NCBI RefSeq assembly: GCF_018612875.1
Contig: NZ_JAGGRI010000016.1
Location: forward strand, 1-64,000
Length of the DNA stretch: 64,000 bases
Reading direction: 5' to 3'
Origin: Lysobacter sp. ISL-50
Lineage (GTDB): Bacteria; Pseudomonadota; Gammaproteobacteria; Xanthomonadales; Xanthomonadaceae
The notes beneath the pieces are model-generated. The model was given only the letters and a program-made list of their open reading frames with translations, ran no database searches and was not told the DNA's origin. Positions 27,655 through 36,723 of this stretch are shown here, piece by piece (within the stretch, counting starts at the first letter, position 1; each line of letters opens with the position of its first letter). Made by a program: the position numbers and the translations under genes.

Positions 27655-27885
27655 TCGGTTGGCCCCTAAGCTAGCCATCCGCAGCTGTCATCAGGAGGGC
27701 CAATTACCCTGGCCTCGAAGGAGCCAATCGGATTCGGCGTGGATCGGCGTCTCAATCCGGCATTGCGCCGGTCTCGTGCCGTCGATGTGCCGGGAACGAC
27801 CGACTCGCAGGCGCCGTCTCGCAACTCGCCGATTGGCTTGGCACACTCGGCGCGAGACCGGGCCCGAGGGGGCCAATCCGGAGCC
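27655..27885. promoter_or_regulatory. divergent control region with repeated CCAAT sites
   Basis: Five copies of a CCAAT/ATTGG core lie between the divergent AraC and MocR genes: GGTTGGCCCC (about 27657), GGGCCAATTA (27697), GAGCCAATCGG (27721), CGATTGGCTTG (27830) and GGGGCCAATCCGG (27869). Three face one way and two the other. MocR/PdxR regulators often bind such repeated sites upstream of their own gene, so these are candidate operators. Confidence 0.5.
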
Positions 27886-27890
27886 ACGCC

Positions 27891-29345
27891 ATGTATCTGC
27901 CGTTGGACGGCCGGGGGCCCTTGCACGGCCAATTGGTCCGCTCGCTCAAGGACGCCGTGCTGGGGGGCCGCTTGCCGGCCGGGGTGCGGTTTCCGCCGAC
28001 CCGGCTGCTGGCGCAGCAACTCGGCCTGTCGCGCAATACCGTGCTGGCGGCCTACGAGCAGCTGCGCGCGGAAGGCTTCATGCAGGCGCGGGTGGGCTCG
28101 GGCAGTTTCGTCGCCCTGCCGGGCTCGCCGGTGCAGATGCGCAGCGAGCCGCCGCAGCGGATCGCCGCGCAAAGCGCCTACTCGCGGCGGCTGCGGCGCT
28201 ACCACGACCACGCCAACATCCCCGGCCGGCGCGCGCCGGGCACCTTGCACAGCTTCCAGTACGGCGTGCCCTTCACCAATCCGCTGCTGACCTCGGCCTG
28301 GGCGCGCGCGCTGTCGCACGCGGCCGCCTACACGCCGCCCAACTACCCGACCGCGCAGGGCCTGCCGGTGCTGCGCGCGGCGGTGTGCGAGTACCTGTCG
28401 CTGCGCCGCGGGGTGCAGGCCGCGCCCGAGGACGTGATCATCGTCGCCGGCACCCAGCAGGCGATCAGCCTGACCGCGCGGGTGGTGCTCGACGAAGGAG
28501 AAGAGGTGGTGATCGAAGACCCGCAGTACTTCGCCGTGCGCGAAGCGCTGCAGATCCACGGCGCCAAGCTGGTGCCGGTGGCGGTGGACGGCGACGGCCT
28601 GCGCACCGACCTGCTGCCCGAACGGCCGCCACGGCTGATCTGCGTGACGCCCTCGCACCAGTTCCCGACCGGCGCGCTGATGTCGCTGCCGCGCCGGCGC
28701 GCGCTGCTCGACTACGCCAACCGCCACGATTGCTGGATCTTCGAGGACGACTACGACGGCGAATTCCGCTACGACGCGCAGCCGCACGCGGCGCTGTGCG
28801 GGCTCGACGACAGCCGCCGGGTGATCTACGCCGGCACGTTCTCGAAAGTGCTGTTTCCGTCGCTGCGGCTGGGCTACATCGTGGCGCCGCCGGGATTGCG
28901 CGACGATTTCGTCAGCGCCAAGTGGGTGGACGATTTCGGCTCGCCCGGCATCGAGCAGGCCGCGCTCGCGCATTTCCTCGCCGACGGCGGCTTCGAACGC
29001 CATCTGCGCCGCACCGCCAAGACCTTGAAGCAGCGCCGCGACGCGCTGCTGGGCGCGCTACGGCGCCTGACCGGCGACGGCGTGCGGATCGACGACTCGC
29101 ATGCCGGCATGCACCTGGTGGTGTGGCTGCGCGGGCGCAACGCGGCCGAGGGCGAGGCCTTCATCGCCTATGCGCAAAGCCGCGGCCTGGGGCTGTATTC
29201 GATCGCGCCGTACTACGTCCACCCGCTGGAACGGGCCGGGCTGCTGTTCGGCTACGGCGCCTTGTCGGTGGCCGAGATCGAGGAGGCGGCGAAGTTGTTC
29301 GCCAGTTGCCTGCAGGAGATGGCGTTCGAGGACGCGGCGGTCTGA
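27891..29345 (+). CDS. MocR-family (GntR HTH plus aminotransferase) regulator
   Basis: Fusion regulator of 484 residues. An N-terminal GntR winged helix (about 10-75: LHGQLVRSLKDAVLGGRLPA; PTRLLAQQLGLSRNTVLAAY) joins a class I aminotransferase-like domain (about 115-480). PLP-binding features are intact: VAGTQQAISLTARVVL, CVTPSHQFPTGALMS, EDDYDGEFRYD, and the Schiff-base lysine Lys319 in AGTFSKVLFPSLRLGY. PdxR members activate pdxST with PLP as effector. No pdxS/T is nearby, so the target may be the divergent AraC gene or the downstream membrane protein. This is inference. Confidence 0.92.
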   Translation: MYLPLDGRGPLHGQLVRSLKDAVLGGRLPAGVRFPPTRLLAQQLGLSRNTVLAAYEQLRAEGFMQARVGSGSFVALPGSPVQMRSEPPQRIAAQSAYSRRLRRYHDHANIPGRRAPGTLHSFQYGVPFTNPLLTSAWARALSHAAAYTPPNYPTAQGLPVLRAAVCEYLSLRRGVQAAPEDVIIVAGTQQAISLTARVVLDEGEEVVIEDPQYFAVREALQIHGAKLVPVAVDGDGLRTDLLPERPPRLICVTPSHQFPTGALMSLPRRRALLDYANRHDCWIFEDDYDGEFRYDAQPHAALCGLDDSRRVIYAGTFSKVLFPSLRLGYIVAPPGLRDDFVSAKWVDDFGSPGIEQAALAHFLADGGFERHLRRTAKTLKQRRDALLGALRRLTGDGVRIDDSHAGMHLVVWLRGRNAAEGEAFIAYAQSRGLGLYSIAPYYVHPLERAGLLFGYGALSVAEIEEAAKLFASCLQEMAFEDAAV

Positions 29346-29359
29346 GGACGGCCGCGGCG

Positions 29360-29800
29360 TCAGCGCGAAGCCAGCGCCGCCACCGCCAGCGCGATCGCCA
29401 GCCACACCAGTTCCAGGCCGCTGTTGGCCAGCTGGAACAGGTTCCAGAAAAAATGCGGCCCCAGCTTGGCCGCCGAGGCCACCGGGTCCAGCCCCATCAG
29501 CACGCCGATCTGGCCCGCGGCGATGCCCCAGTTGGCGGTCACGATGATCAGCGCGGTCGCGATCAGCGCCGCCAGCGCCCGCCGGGGGCCCGGGCGCCAG
29601 CCGGCCAGGCGCAGCATCCAGGCGATATCGAGGGCGCCGATCACCGCCATCCAGTGGTACTGGCGGTCGAAGGCCAGCGACAGCAGCACCCAGAACGCGG
29701 CGAAGCCGAACGTGCCCAGCGCCAGCATCAGCCACGAGAACAGGCTCAGGCGGCCGCGGGCGGGCGTGGCGGCGGAGCGTTCGGGCGGGGCGACGGTCAT
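29360..29800 (-). CDS. small integral membrane protein, uncharacterised
   Basis: About 146 residues, with four predicted helices (FSWLMLALGTFGFAAFWVLL; YHWMAVIGALDIAWML; ALAALIATALIIVTANWGIA; LELVWLAIALAVAALAS). The ATG at 29800 (MTVAPPERS) is preferred to the longer frame. No known family is recognised. It converges on the MocR gene with 14 bases between stops. Confidence 0.65.
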   Translation of the reverse strand: MTVAPPERSAATPARGRLSLFSWLMLALGTFGFAAFWVLLSLAFDRQYHWMAVIGALDIAWMLRLAGWRPGPRRALAALIATALIIVTANWGIAAGQIGVLMGLDPVASAAKLGPHFFWNLFQLANSGLELVWLAIALAVAALASR

Positions 29801-29901
29801 GGGCGGAACACTGTGGACGGGGCAAGCCCTACAGCATAGCCGGCCGCGACCGGTAGAATGTCGCGACTTGTGCTGCGGCACGGCATCCCCATCTTTCCGC
29901 C

Positions 29902-30453
29902 ATGTATTCCCGCAGCAGCGAACCCGTCCGTTTCGAGCGCGATTGCGCCGCCGTCCTCGTGCCGCAAGGCGAGCAGGTCAACCTGCCCGCGGGCAGCGTG
30001 GGCTATATCACCCAGGCGCTGGGCGGCAGCTACACCGTGTTCGTCGAGGGCAATCTGTTCCGCATCTCCGGCCTCGATGCCGACGCGATCGGCAAAGAAC
30101 CGCCGGAGCCGCTGGAACTGCCCGCCGGCGCCGACGACGATGCGGTCGAGCAACTGGTGTGGAAGCAGCTGCGCACCTGCTTCGATCCGGAAATCCCGAT
30201 CAACGTGGTCGAGCTGGGCCTGGTCTACGAGGCCGTGGTCAAGCATCGCGACGACGGCCAGCGCATGGTCGAGGTGCGCATGACCCTGACCGCGCCGGCC
30301 TGCGGCATGGGCGACATCCTGGTCGATGACGTGCGCAGCAAGCTCGAGATGATTCCGACCGTGGCCGAGGCCGACGTCGAGCTGGTGTTCGATCCGCCGT
30401 GGAACCGCAACATGATGTCCGAGGCGGCGCGGCTCGAGACCGGGATGCTCTGA
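29902..30453 (+). CDS. sufT: iron-sulfur cluster assembly protein SufT
   Basis: Protein of 183 residues. The N-terminal half (about 1-75: VLVPQGEQVNLPAGSVGYIT; GSYTVFVEGNLFRI) is the SufT-specific extension. The C-terminal half is a MIP18/DUF59 domain: VWKQLRTCFDPEIPINVVEL, then MTLTAPACGMGDILVDDV with the conserved cysteine, and VELVFDPPWNRNMMSE. SufT supports maturation of Fe-S proteins under high demand. No suf operon is nearby. Confidence 0.93.
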   Translation: MYSRSSEPVRFERDCAAVLVPQGEQVNLPAGSVGYITQALGGSYTVFVEGNLFRISGLDADAIGKEPPEPLELPAGADDDAVEQLVWKQLRTCFDPEIPINVVELGLVYEAVVKHRDDGQRMVEVRMTLTAPACGMGDILVDDVRSKLEMIPTVAEADVELVFDPPWNRNMMSEAARLETGML

Positions 30454-30478
30454 GGGCGGGCTCGAAGCCTCTGCGCCC

Positions 30479-30505
30479 GTCATTCCCTGTGTTCGCGGGA
30501 ATGAC
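30479..30505. repeat. single REP palindrome
   Basis: GTCATTCCCTGTGTTCGCGG and its flank form a degenerate copy of the ATTCCCGCG...CGCGGGAATGAC family. It lies 25 bases after sufT and may serve as its 3' end. The remainder of 30506-30976 is AT-richer (notably 30610-30800) and holds the protease promoter region but no gene. Confidence 0.7.
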
Positions 30506-30760
30506 AAGTAAAAACACCCGAAACACAGACATGGGGCAGAGCAGGTTCTGCCTCGAACGCCGGCCGTGAGCGCGCCGTCCGGCGCCTGCGCTGTCGCTGT
30601 GCGCCTTCATCCGCGGAGCTAATTTCCTACTTAAAACGTAGGAAAACAAAACCGCATCCATCCGCACACTCTGTCATCCGATGCGACGCATTTTTAGTGC
30701 GCCGCAACAAACTGCGTGTGCCCGATCCGGCCAGGACAACACCGTCCAAAAAAATCTAAA

Positions 30761-30778
30761 TGTGGGACACATCTCACA
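30761..30778. promoter_or_regulatory. dyad TGTG-N10-CACA upstream of subtilase 1
   Basis: TGTGGGACACATCTCACA has outer arms TGTG/CACA and inner GA/TC. It resembles a Clp/CRP site but the spacing is two bases too long. The 16-base core GTG(G/A)-N8-TCAC has the same length as the dyads upstream of subtilases 3 and 4. It lies 199 bases before the start codon. Confidence 0.35.
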
Positions 30779-30976
30779 TATAACCCCCTGCATGAACGGC
30801 GTTGAGTGCTTGTTGGCACTACAACTGGCCCCGTAGCGTGTTAGCGCGGGCCGGGACAGCATCGAGTCCGTACACAAACAGCGTGGACGCTGTGGTGTGC
30901 AGACAGGGACGTGGCCGCCCAGACCACCACGCGTAAACGCCGTAACGCGGCACTTCAGTTTTTGGGGGTTTCATCC

Positions 30977-32758
30977 ATGTCCGACCGCTCCATGCGCGCA
31001 CTGCGCAAGCATGCGCTTGCCGCTGCCACCGTGACCGCCCTGTCCTGCGTAGCCGTATCGGCCTACGCAGCGGATCGCATCAACCTCACCGCCCTGGCCA
31101 ACGCCAGCCAGCAGGATGAGTTCATCGTCAAGTATCGCGACGGCAGCGCCGCGCGCAGCAACGAAGCCACCCTGCAAAGCTCGCTCGGCGCCGCCTCCAC
31201 CGGCTTCTCCGGCAACGGCCGCGCGCTGGGTCTCAAGCACGTGCGCCGCACCTCGATCGGCGCCGACGTCGTGCGCGCCGCGCGCAAGCTCGATCGCGCC
31301 GAAGCCGAATCGCTGATGCGCCAGATCGCCGCCGACCCGAACGTCGAGTTCGTCGAGCCCAACGCGCGCATGACCGCGTTCTTCACCCCGGACGACACCC
31401 GCTTCGGCGAGCAATGGGGCTACACCACCGCCTCGGGCATCAACGCGACCCAGGCCTGGGACGTGAGCACCGGCACCGGCGTGGTCGTGGCGGTGATCGA
31501 CACCGGCATCACCTCGCACAGCGATCTCAACGCCAACATCATCGGCGGCTACGACTTCATCAGCGACGCCACCGCCGCGCGCGACAGCAACGGCCGCGAT
31601 TCCAACCCCGCCGACCAGGGCGACTGGTTCGTCGGCTCCGATTGCGGCGTGAGCTACAACAGCAACTCCAGCTGGCACGGCACCCACGTCGCCGGCACCA
31701 TCGCCGCGGTGACCAACAACGCCAAGGGCGTGTCGGGCGTGGCTTACAACGCCAAGGTGGTTCCGGTGCGCGTGCTCGGCCGTTGCGGCGGCACCCTGGC
31801 CGACATCGCCGACGCCATCACCTGGGCATCGGGCGGTACCGTGTCGGGCATCCCGGCCAATCCGAATCCGGCCGAAGTCATCAACATGAGCCTGGGCGGC
31901 AGCGGCACCTGCGGTTCGACCTACCAGACCGCGATCAACGGCGCGGTGTCGCGCGGCGTGACCGTGGTCGTCGCCGCCGGCAACAACAACGGCAACGCCT
32001 CCAACGCGCGTCCGGCCAACTGCACCGGCGTGATCACCGTCGGCGCGGTCGATAGCGCCGGTGCGCGTTCGGTGTGGAGCAGCACGCAGAAGTCGAACTA
32101 CGGCGCCGTGGTCGATGTGGCCGGGCCGGGCTCGAACATCCTGTCCACGCTCAACGCCGGCACCACCACGCCGGGCGCGGAGAGCTACGCCTCCTACGGC
32201 GGCACCTCGATGGCGACGCCGCACGTGGCCGGCGTGGTCGCGCTGCTCCAGGCCAAGGCGACGACGCCGAAGACCCCGGCCGAGATCGAGACCCTGCTGA
32301 AGAACACCGCGCGCGCCTTCCCGGCCACGCCGGACCAGCCGATCGGCGTGGGCATCGTCAACGCCAAGGCGGCGCTGGATGCGCTCGACGGCGGCAACCC
32401 CAACCCGGGCACGCAGACCTACAGCAACGGCACCGACTACAACATCCCGGACAACAACGCCACCGGCGTGTCGAGCACCATCACCGTGTCGGGCCGCACC
32501 GGCAACGCGCCGAGCAACGCGCAGGTTTCGGTCAACATCATCCATCCGTACAAGGGCGACCTGAAGGTCGATCTGATCGCGCCGGACGGCTCGGTCTACA
32601 ACATCCACAACCGCACCGGCAGCAGCAGCGACAACGTCACCGGCACCTTCACCATCAATCTGTCGAGCGAAGCGCTCAACGGTGCGTGGAAGTTGCGCGC
32701 GGCCGATGCCGCGGCGTTGGACGTGGGCCGTATCGATACCTGGAGCGTCACGTTCTGA
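30977..32758 (+). CDS. secreted subtilisin-like serine protease 1 with P domain
   Basis: Extracellular S8 endopeptidase precursor of 593 residues. ATG at 30977 has GGGGGT upstream; the signal peptide ends near AVSAYAA. The I9-like propeptide (about 38-125, EFIVKYRDGSA to NVEFVEPN) acts as intramolecular chaperone and inhibitor. The catalytic triad is Asp175 (AVIDTGITSHSDLN), His234 (SWHGTHVAGT) and Ser411 (GGTSMATPHVAG), with oxyanion Asn in VVVAAGNNNG. A P domain (about 482-593, starting YSNGTDYNIPDNN) ends in TWSVTF. It is the first of nine peptidases in the island and is followed by a strong terminator, so it is monocistronic. Confidence 0.95.
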   Translation: MSDRSMRALRKHALAAATVTALSCVAVSAYAADRINLTALANASQQDEFIVKYRDGSAARSNEATLQSSLGAASTGFSGNGRALGLKHVRRTSIGADVVRAARKLDRAEAESLMRQIAADPNVEFVEPNARMTAFFTPDDTRFGEQWGYTTASGINATQAWDVSTGTGVVVAVIDTGITSHSDLNANIIGGYDFISDATAARDSNGRDSNPADQGDWFVGSDCGVSYNSNSSWHGTHVAGTIAAVTNNAKGVSGVAYNAKVVPVRVLGRCGGTLADIADAITWASGGTVSGIPANPNPAEVINMSLGGSGTCGSTYQTAINGAVSRGVTVVVAAGNNNGNASNARPANCTGVITVGAVDSAGARSVWSSTQKSNYGAVVDVAGPGSNILSTLNAGTTTPGAESYASYGGTSMATPHVAGVVALLQAKATTPKTPAEIETLLKNTARAFPATPDQPIGVGIVNAKAALDALDGGNPNPGTQTYSNGTDYNIPDNNATGVSSTITVSGRTGNAPSNAQVSVNIIHPYKGDLKVDLIAPDGSVYNIHNRTGSSSDNVTGTFTINLSSEALNGAWKLRAADAAALDVGRIDTWSVTF

Positions 32759-32798
32759 ATCCGGCCGGCGGCCGTTCGCGGCCGCTTTGGATTCCACG

Positions 32799-32828
32799 GA
32801 ACCCCGGCTTCGGCCGGGGTTTTGTTTT
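32799..32828 (+). terminator. terminator of subtilase 1
   Basis: AACCCCGGCTTCGGCCGGGG hairpin followed by TTTTGTTTT, 40 bases after the stop codon. The same hairpin type ends several genes of this island. Confidence 0.9.
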
Positions 32829-32911
32829 GGCGGTGAGATGCGGCGAAGGCGAGGCTGCGAAATCGTTATGCGATGTCGAGAGCGGACACTCGCGTTTATG
32901 GTGTATTGAGT

Positions 32912-32934
32912 GTGCTTTCAGACGCGTCTGATGG
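32912..32934. repeat. 23-base repeat, copy 1
   Basis: GTGCTTTCAGACGCGTCTGA plus TGG. It contains the 12-base palindrome CAGACGCGTCTG and is identical to 39264-39286. Confidence 0.85.
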
Positions 32935-33016
32935 TGTGGGGGTGAGGGGTTGCGTAGTTTTGATCACAAGGACGGCGGCCTGGAGCATGTTCAAGGTTTC
33001 GGGAAAACCCCCGGTT

Positions 33017-33118
33017 CGTCATTCCCGCGAACGCGGGCTCCGCTTTATTTCGGTATCCAGCGACTTCAAAGGTTCTCGCACGAAAGACCCTGGATTCCCG
33101 CGTTCGCGGGAATGACGA
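33017..33118. repeat. inverted pair of REP sequences
   Basis: Two copies of the ATTCCCGCG(A/T)...GCGGGAAT palindrome family in opposite orientation, at 33017-33040 and 33093-33118. They are separated by about 50 bases containing TTCTCGCACGAAAG, the complement of the tail seen in the 20.35-kb array. Confidence 0.85.
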
Positions 33119-33149
33119 GCAAAGAAGCGGAGACGGGACAGTCGGCGCG

Positions 33150-33191
33150 GTGACGCGGTGACGAGGTGACGAGGTGACGAGGTGACGCAGG
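33150..33191. repeat. octamer tandem repeat
   Basis: About five copies of an eight-base unit (GGTGACGA register) in a row, just past the REP pair. No coding role is seen. Confidence 0.75.
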
Positions 33192-33224
33192 TTATTAGGC
33201 CGTCGTCCCGATACAACTCATGGT

Positions 33225-33392
33225 GTGGGGGCGCACCCGGACTTCCGGCGGGGGTCGGAAGTCCGGGACTGCGTTGACCTCGACCTGCTGCGACGCATCG
33301 CTTCGCGTGGGCTGCGGAAACAGCAGGCCGAACAGGCTCCTGCGTGGTGTTGGAGGACGGACCCGGGCTTCGGTTACAGCCGAAGTTCGGGT
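33225..33392. repeat. two-hairpin intergenic element, copy 1
   Basis: Hairpin A (CCCGGACTTCCG ... CGGAAGTCCGGG, 33236-33267), a spacer of about 75 bases, the block GTTGGAGGACGGACCCGGGC, then hairpin B (CCCGGGCTTCGG ... CCGAAGTTCGGG, to 33392). The same layout recurs at 39892-40066. From 33393 to 33912 the sequence is AT-richer, with a CGCCTA repeat near 33462, and must contain the promoter of subtilase 2; no gene is visible. Confidence 0.75.
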
Positions 33393-33912
33393 ATCCGTTT
33401 TCGCCGCCGCGATGGCCGACAGATAGCAAGCCGAAACCGGTCACCGGCAAGATGTTTCGCCTACGCCTACGCCTACGCTGGCATCGCCATCACTATCGAA
33501 GCAGCACGACCCATTCGACGCACCCAACTGCCAATGCACATGACATGTGCCATCGATAGCATCAGACACCACTCAATCAGTGGAAGTAACCCCCAGCATC
33601 CACCATCAGCTACTCGCGATCGCGATCCTCCAACGAATAATCTCGCACACGGGTAGGGTGATTTCGCACTTTTTCGTTGTCGTCCCCAACACAAAATCAG
33701 TGTGTAGATGTGTGACGGCAAGCGTCTTGAAGGCGCATTAATTTTCCCCAGACGCCTTGCCGCGGATTTTTCCGAACCGTTAGCTTGGAACCCGGCTTCG
33801 CGGCGTCGTCCGCGTCCATCGCAGCGTTCTCCGGGCTGCAAGCAAGATCGAAATTCGCCGGAAGAACGTTCCACTTCGCCGCATGCCGGCGCTTACTTGG
33901 GGTTTCCACCAC

Positions 33913-35721
33913 ATGACTTCCCGCTCGAACCGCAATCATCGCTTGCACCTGCTCGCCGCAGCCACGGCGCTTGCGCTGGGTTCCGTCGTCGCCGCGCCGG
34001 CCATCGCCGGCCAGGCACATCTGGCCGGTCTGAAGGCCGATGGCACGTACAGCCGCTTCATCGTCAAGTACAAGAACGACAGCGCGGCCGCCAGCAGCGA
34101 CGTGCAAGTGTCGTCGTCGCTGAGCAGCGCCGCCTCGCGCACCGCGCTGCCGGCCGCGTCCAAGGGCAAGAAGCTGGGCCTGCGCTCGGTGCGCCGGATG
34201 ATGCTGCCAGGCGCGCAGGTCGTGGCCAGCGACGTCGCCCTCAACCGCGACGAAGCCGAAGCGGTGATGCGCCAGATCGCCTCCGATTCCAATGTCGAGT
34301 TCGTCCAGATCGATGGCATCCGCCACGCGCTGGCCGTGCCCAACGACACCCGCTTCGGCGACCAGTGGCATTACGCCGACAGCGCCGTGGGTATCCGCGC
34401 GCCGACCGCGTGGAACACCAGCACCGGCACCGGCGTGGTGGTGGCGGTGATCGACAGCGGCATCCTGTCGCATACCGATCTCAACGCCAACATCCTGCCC
34501 GGCTACGACATGGTCAGCTCCACCACCGGCTTCAGCAACGCCGAATGCCAGCAGGCCGGCGCCAGCCCGGGTTGCGGCAAATCCGACGACGGCGACGGCC
34601 GCGATTCGAACCCGAACGATTCCTCCAACGTCGTCCACGGCACCCACGTCGCCGGCACCATCGCCGCGGTGACCAACAACGGCGCCGGCGTGGCCGGCGT
34701 TGCGTACAACGCCAAGGTCGTGCCGTTGCGCGTGCTCGGCAACCAGGGCTTCGGCAGCGATTCCGACATCGCCGACGCCATCGTCTGGGCCTCCGGCGGC
34801 ACCGTCGCCGGCGTGCCGGCCAACGCCAACCCGGCCGAGGTCATCAACATGTCGCTGGGCGGCGACGCGCCGTGCAGCGACACGCCGGCGTACCAGGCCG
34901 CGATCGACACCGCGATCGTCAACGGCTCGGTCGTGGTCGCGGCCGCGGGCAACAGCAACATCGACGTCGCCGGCGCGACGCCGGCCAGCTGCAACGGCGT
35001 GATCTCGGTCGCCGCCAGCAACAAGAGCGGCGCGCGTTCGTACTACTCCAGCTGGGGCGCGAGCATCGACATCACCGCGCCGGGCGGCGCGCAGTCGTTC
35101 GAGGGCGATCCCAACGGCATCCTGTCCACCGTCGCCAACAACGGCTACGGCTACATGCAGGGCACCTCGATGGCGTCGCCGCACGTCGCCGGTGTGGTCG
35201 CGCTGATGCAGGCCGCCGCTGCGACGCCGAAGACCTCCGCGCAGATCCAGGCGCTGCTGGCCAGCACCGCGCGTCCGATCCCGACGAGCAAGTGCAGCGG
35301 CGGTTGCGGCCCGGGCCTGATCGACGCCGCCGCCGCGGTCGCCGCGGCCGCCGGCACCACGCCGCCGACCGGCACGCAGACCTACACCAACGGCACCGAC
35401 GTCAGCATTCCGGACAACAACGCCACCGGCGTGTCGAGCAGCATCACCGTGTCGGGCCGTACCGGTAACGCGCCGAGCAATGCCTCGGTTTCGGTGAACA
35501 TCGTGCATCCGTACAAGGGTGACCTGATCGTCGATCTGATCGCGCCGGACGGTTCGGTCTACAACATCCACAACCGCACCGGCAGCAGCAGCGACAACGT
35601 CAGCGGCACCTTCCAGGTCAATCTGTCGAGCGAAGCGCTCAACGGTACCTGGAAGCTGCGCGCCGCCGATCGCGCCGCGCTGGACGTCGGCAAGATCGAC
35701 ACCTGGAGCATCACGTTCTGA
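33913..35721 (+). CDS. secreted subtilisin-like serine protease 2 with P domain
   Basis: S8 precursor of 602 residues. The ATG at 33913 follows GGGGTTTCCACCAC, a leader resembling those of subtilase 1 and the metzincin gene. The signal peptide ends near AAPAIAG. The I9-like propeptide spans about 48-138 (SRFIVKYKNDSA to NVEFVQIDG). Triad: Asp181 (AVIDSGILSHTDLN), His242 (VVHGTHVAGT), Ser419 (GTSMASPHVAG). A cysteine pair near SKCSGGCGPGLIDAAAA closes the catalytic domain, a feature shared with subtilase 3 but not 1. The P domain (about 490-602) ends in TWSITF and is almost the same as that of subtilase 1. Likely role: nutrient release and predation on other microbes. Confidence 0.95.
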   Translation: MTSRSNRNHRLHLLAAATALALGSVVAAPAIAGQAHLAGLKADGTYSRFIVKYKNDSAAASSDVQVSSSLSSAASRTALPAASKGKKLGLRSVRRMMLPGAQVVASDVALNRDEAEAVMRQIASDSNVEFVQIDGIRHALAVPNDTRFGDQWHYADSAVGIRAPTAWNTSTGTGVVVAVIDSGILSHTDLNANILPGYDMVSSTTGFSNAECQQAGASPGCGKSDDGDGRDSNPNDSSNVVHGTHVAGTIAAVTNNGAGVAGVAYNAKVVPLRVLGNQGFGSDSDIADAIVWASGGTVAGVPANANPAEVINMSLGGDAPCSDTPAYQAAIDTAIVNGSVVVAAAGNSNIDVAGATPASCNGVISVAASNKSGARSYYSSWGASIDITAPGGAQSFEGDPNGILSTVANNGYGYMQGTSMASPHVAGVVALMQAAAATPKTSAQIQALLASTARPIPTSKCSGGCGPGLIDAAAAVAAAAGTTPPTGTQTYTNGTDVSIPDNNATGVSSSITVSGRTGNAPSNASVSVNIVHPYKGDLIVDLIAPDGSVYNIHNRTGSSSDNVSGTFQVNLSSEALNGTWKLRAADRAALDVGKIDTWSITF

Positions 35722-35794
35722 TGATCGGATTACGCGCGGCCGGAGCGATCCGGCCGCGCGTATGCCGCCTGCGCGGCGGCAAGGGAATGCAGCG

Positions 35795-35824
35795 AAACCC
35801 CGGCTTCGGCCGGGGTTTCTTTTT
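35795..35824 (+). terminator. terminator of subtilase 2
   Basis: AACCCCGGCTTCGGCCGGGG hairpin followed by TTTCTTTTT, about 75 bases after the stop. Confidence 0.88.
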
Positions 35825-35994
35825 GCGCCGCAGTGGGTGAGTAACAGCACATCCAGCTGCGGGCTGATGCGGAACTTCATCAGTGGTAGCGGCATCGTCA
35901 TTGTGTTGCGTGCGCACAAGTTCGGCGGGCTAGGCAAGGCGTGTGCCAGCAGGAGCCCAAACGTTGAGTTGCGGCTTGGCTGCCGGTGGGTACC

Positions 35995-36720
35995 ATGCAA
36001 GCCATGGCTTGTTACCCACTCATGTTTTCGACACTGCTATTAGCGGCGTTGTCCGCATGTGCGCATTCGACCAGTCGGCCCGCGCCTGTGCCGATCGAGG
36101 AAATTGCCGCCATGAACACGACCAGCCCCGATTCGACGGGTACTCCGCGTCTGCACACGCTGGACGAATTTCCGGAATTGACGCCGGAAGAGGTCGGTCG
36201 GCGATTCCTGAAGTTGATCGACAGCTTGAAGTCGTTTGATGATCTGTCAGTCGAGCGCTTGCAAGACATGATGCACTTGCCGATGGTGAACGCCCCTGAG
36301 ACGAGTGGAGGCTACTTGATCTTGCGTATGCCAGACTCCGGCTGGCAATACAGTTTTAGCTATCGTATTGATGCCAAGTATCCGCGCTATACGAATGCAG
36401 CCTTTGAATTCAACCATGACGATGGCCGCGCCGATATGGCCAGGGTTTGCGGTATGGATCTAGATGCCTATGTCGCTGAATTGAACAAGGTGGGGTTCGT
36501 AGAGCGTGAAGACTTGGCGCAATACGACTCCCCGATGCCTCCTGTAAATCCGGATGGGACGACGGAGGAACGCCGGTTCTTTCGGCTACCGGGCTATATT
36601 TTCACGCGCGGCAATGTTGGAGTGCTGGTTCGCGAGCGCCGCGAAGCCGATATGCCTGAAGCGAAGCGGCATCATGCCTGTGTAGAAGCGATCAGCGTAG
36701 GCCGGATGAGTGGAAATTAA
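35995..36720 (+). CDS. lipoprotein, putative immunity protein for the next gene
   Basis: Protein of about 241 residues; the ATG at 35995 has GGTGGG upstream, with an alternative ATG at 36004. It has a lipoprotein signal (MFSTLLLAALSAC; the lipobox cysteine follows LSA). The mature part is hydrophilic, without named domain, with stretches such as LDEFPELTPEEVGRRFLKLI and YSFSYRIDAKYPRY. It ends three bases before the HExxH protein. In Xanthomonadales, type IV secretion effectors (X-Tfe) are typically preceded by a gene for a periplasmic lipoprotein inhibitor (X-Tfi). Gene order, topology and size fit that pattern. GC content is visibly lower than in the flanking proteases, suggesting transfer. 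Confidence 0.7.
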   Translation: MQAMACYPLMFSTLLLAALSACAHSTSRPAPVPIEEIAAMNTTSPDSTGTPRLHTLDEFPELTPEEVGRRFLKLIDSLKSFDDLSVERLQDMMHLPMVNAPETSGGYLILRMPDSGWQYSFSYRIDAKYPRYTNAAFEFNHDDGRADMARVCGMDLDAYVAELNKVGFVEREDLAQYDSPMPPVNPDGTTEERRFFRLPGYIFTRGNVGVLVRERREADMPEAKRHHACVEAISVGRMSGN

Positions 36721-36723
36721 GCC

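Noticed and set aside
33697-36000. 767-residue minus-strand ORF opposite subtilase 2
   Set aside because: Antisense artefact with runs of Gly/Arg/Val/Asp. The plus frame has a complete S8 protease.
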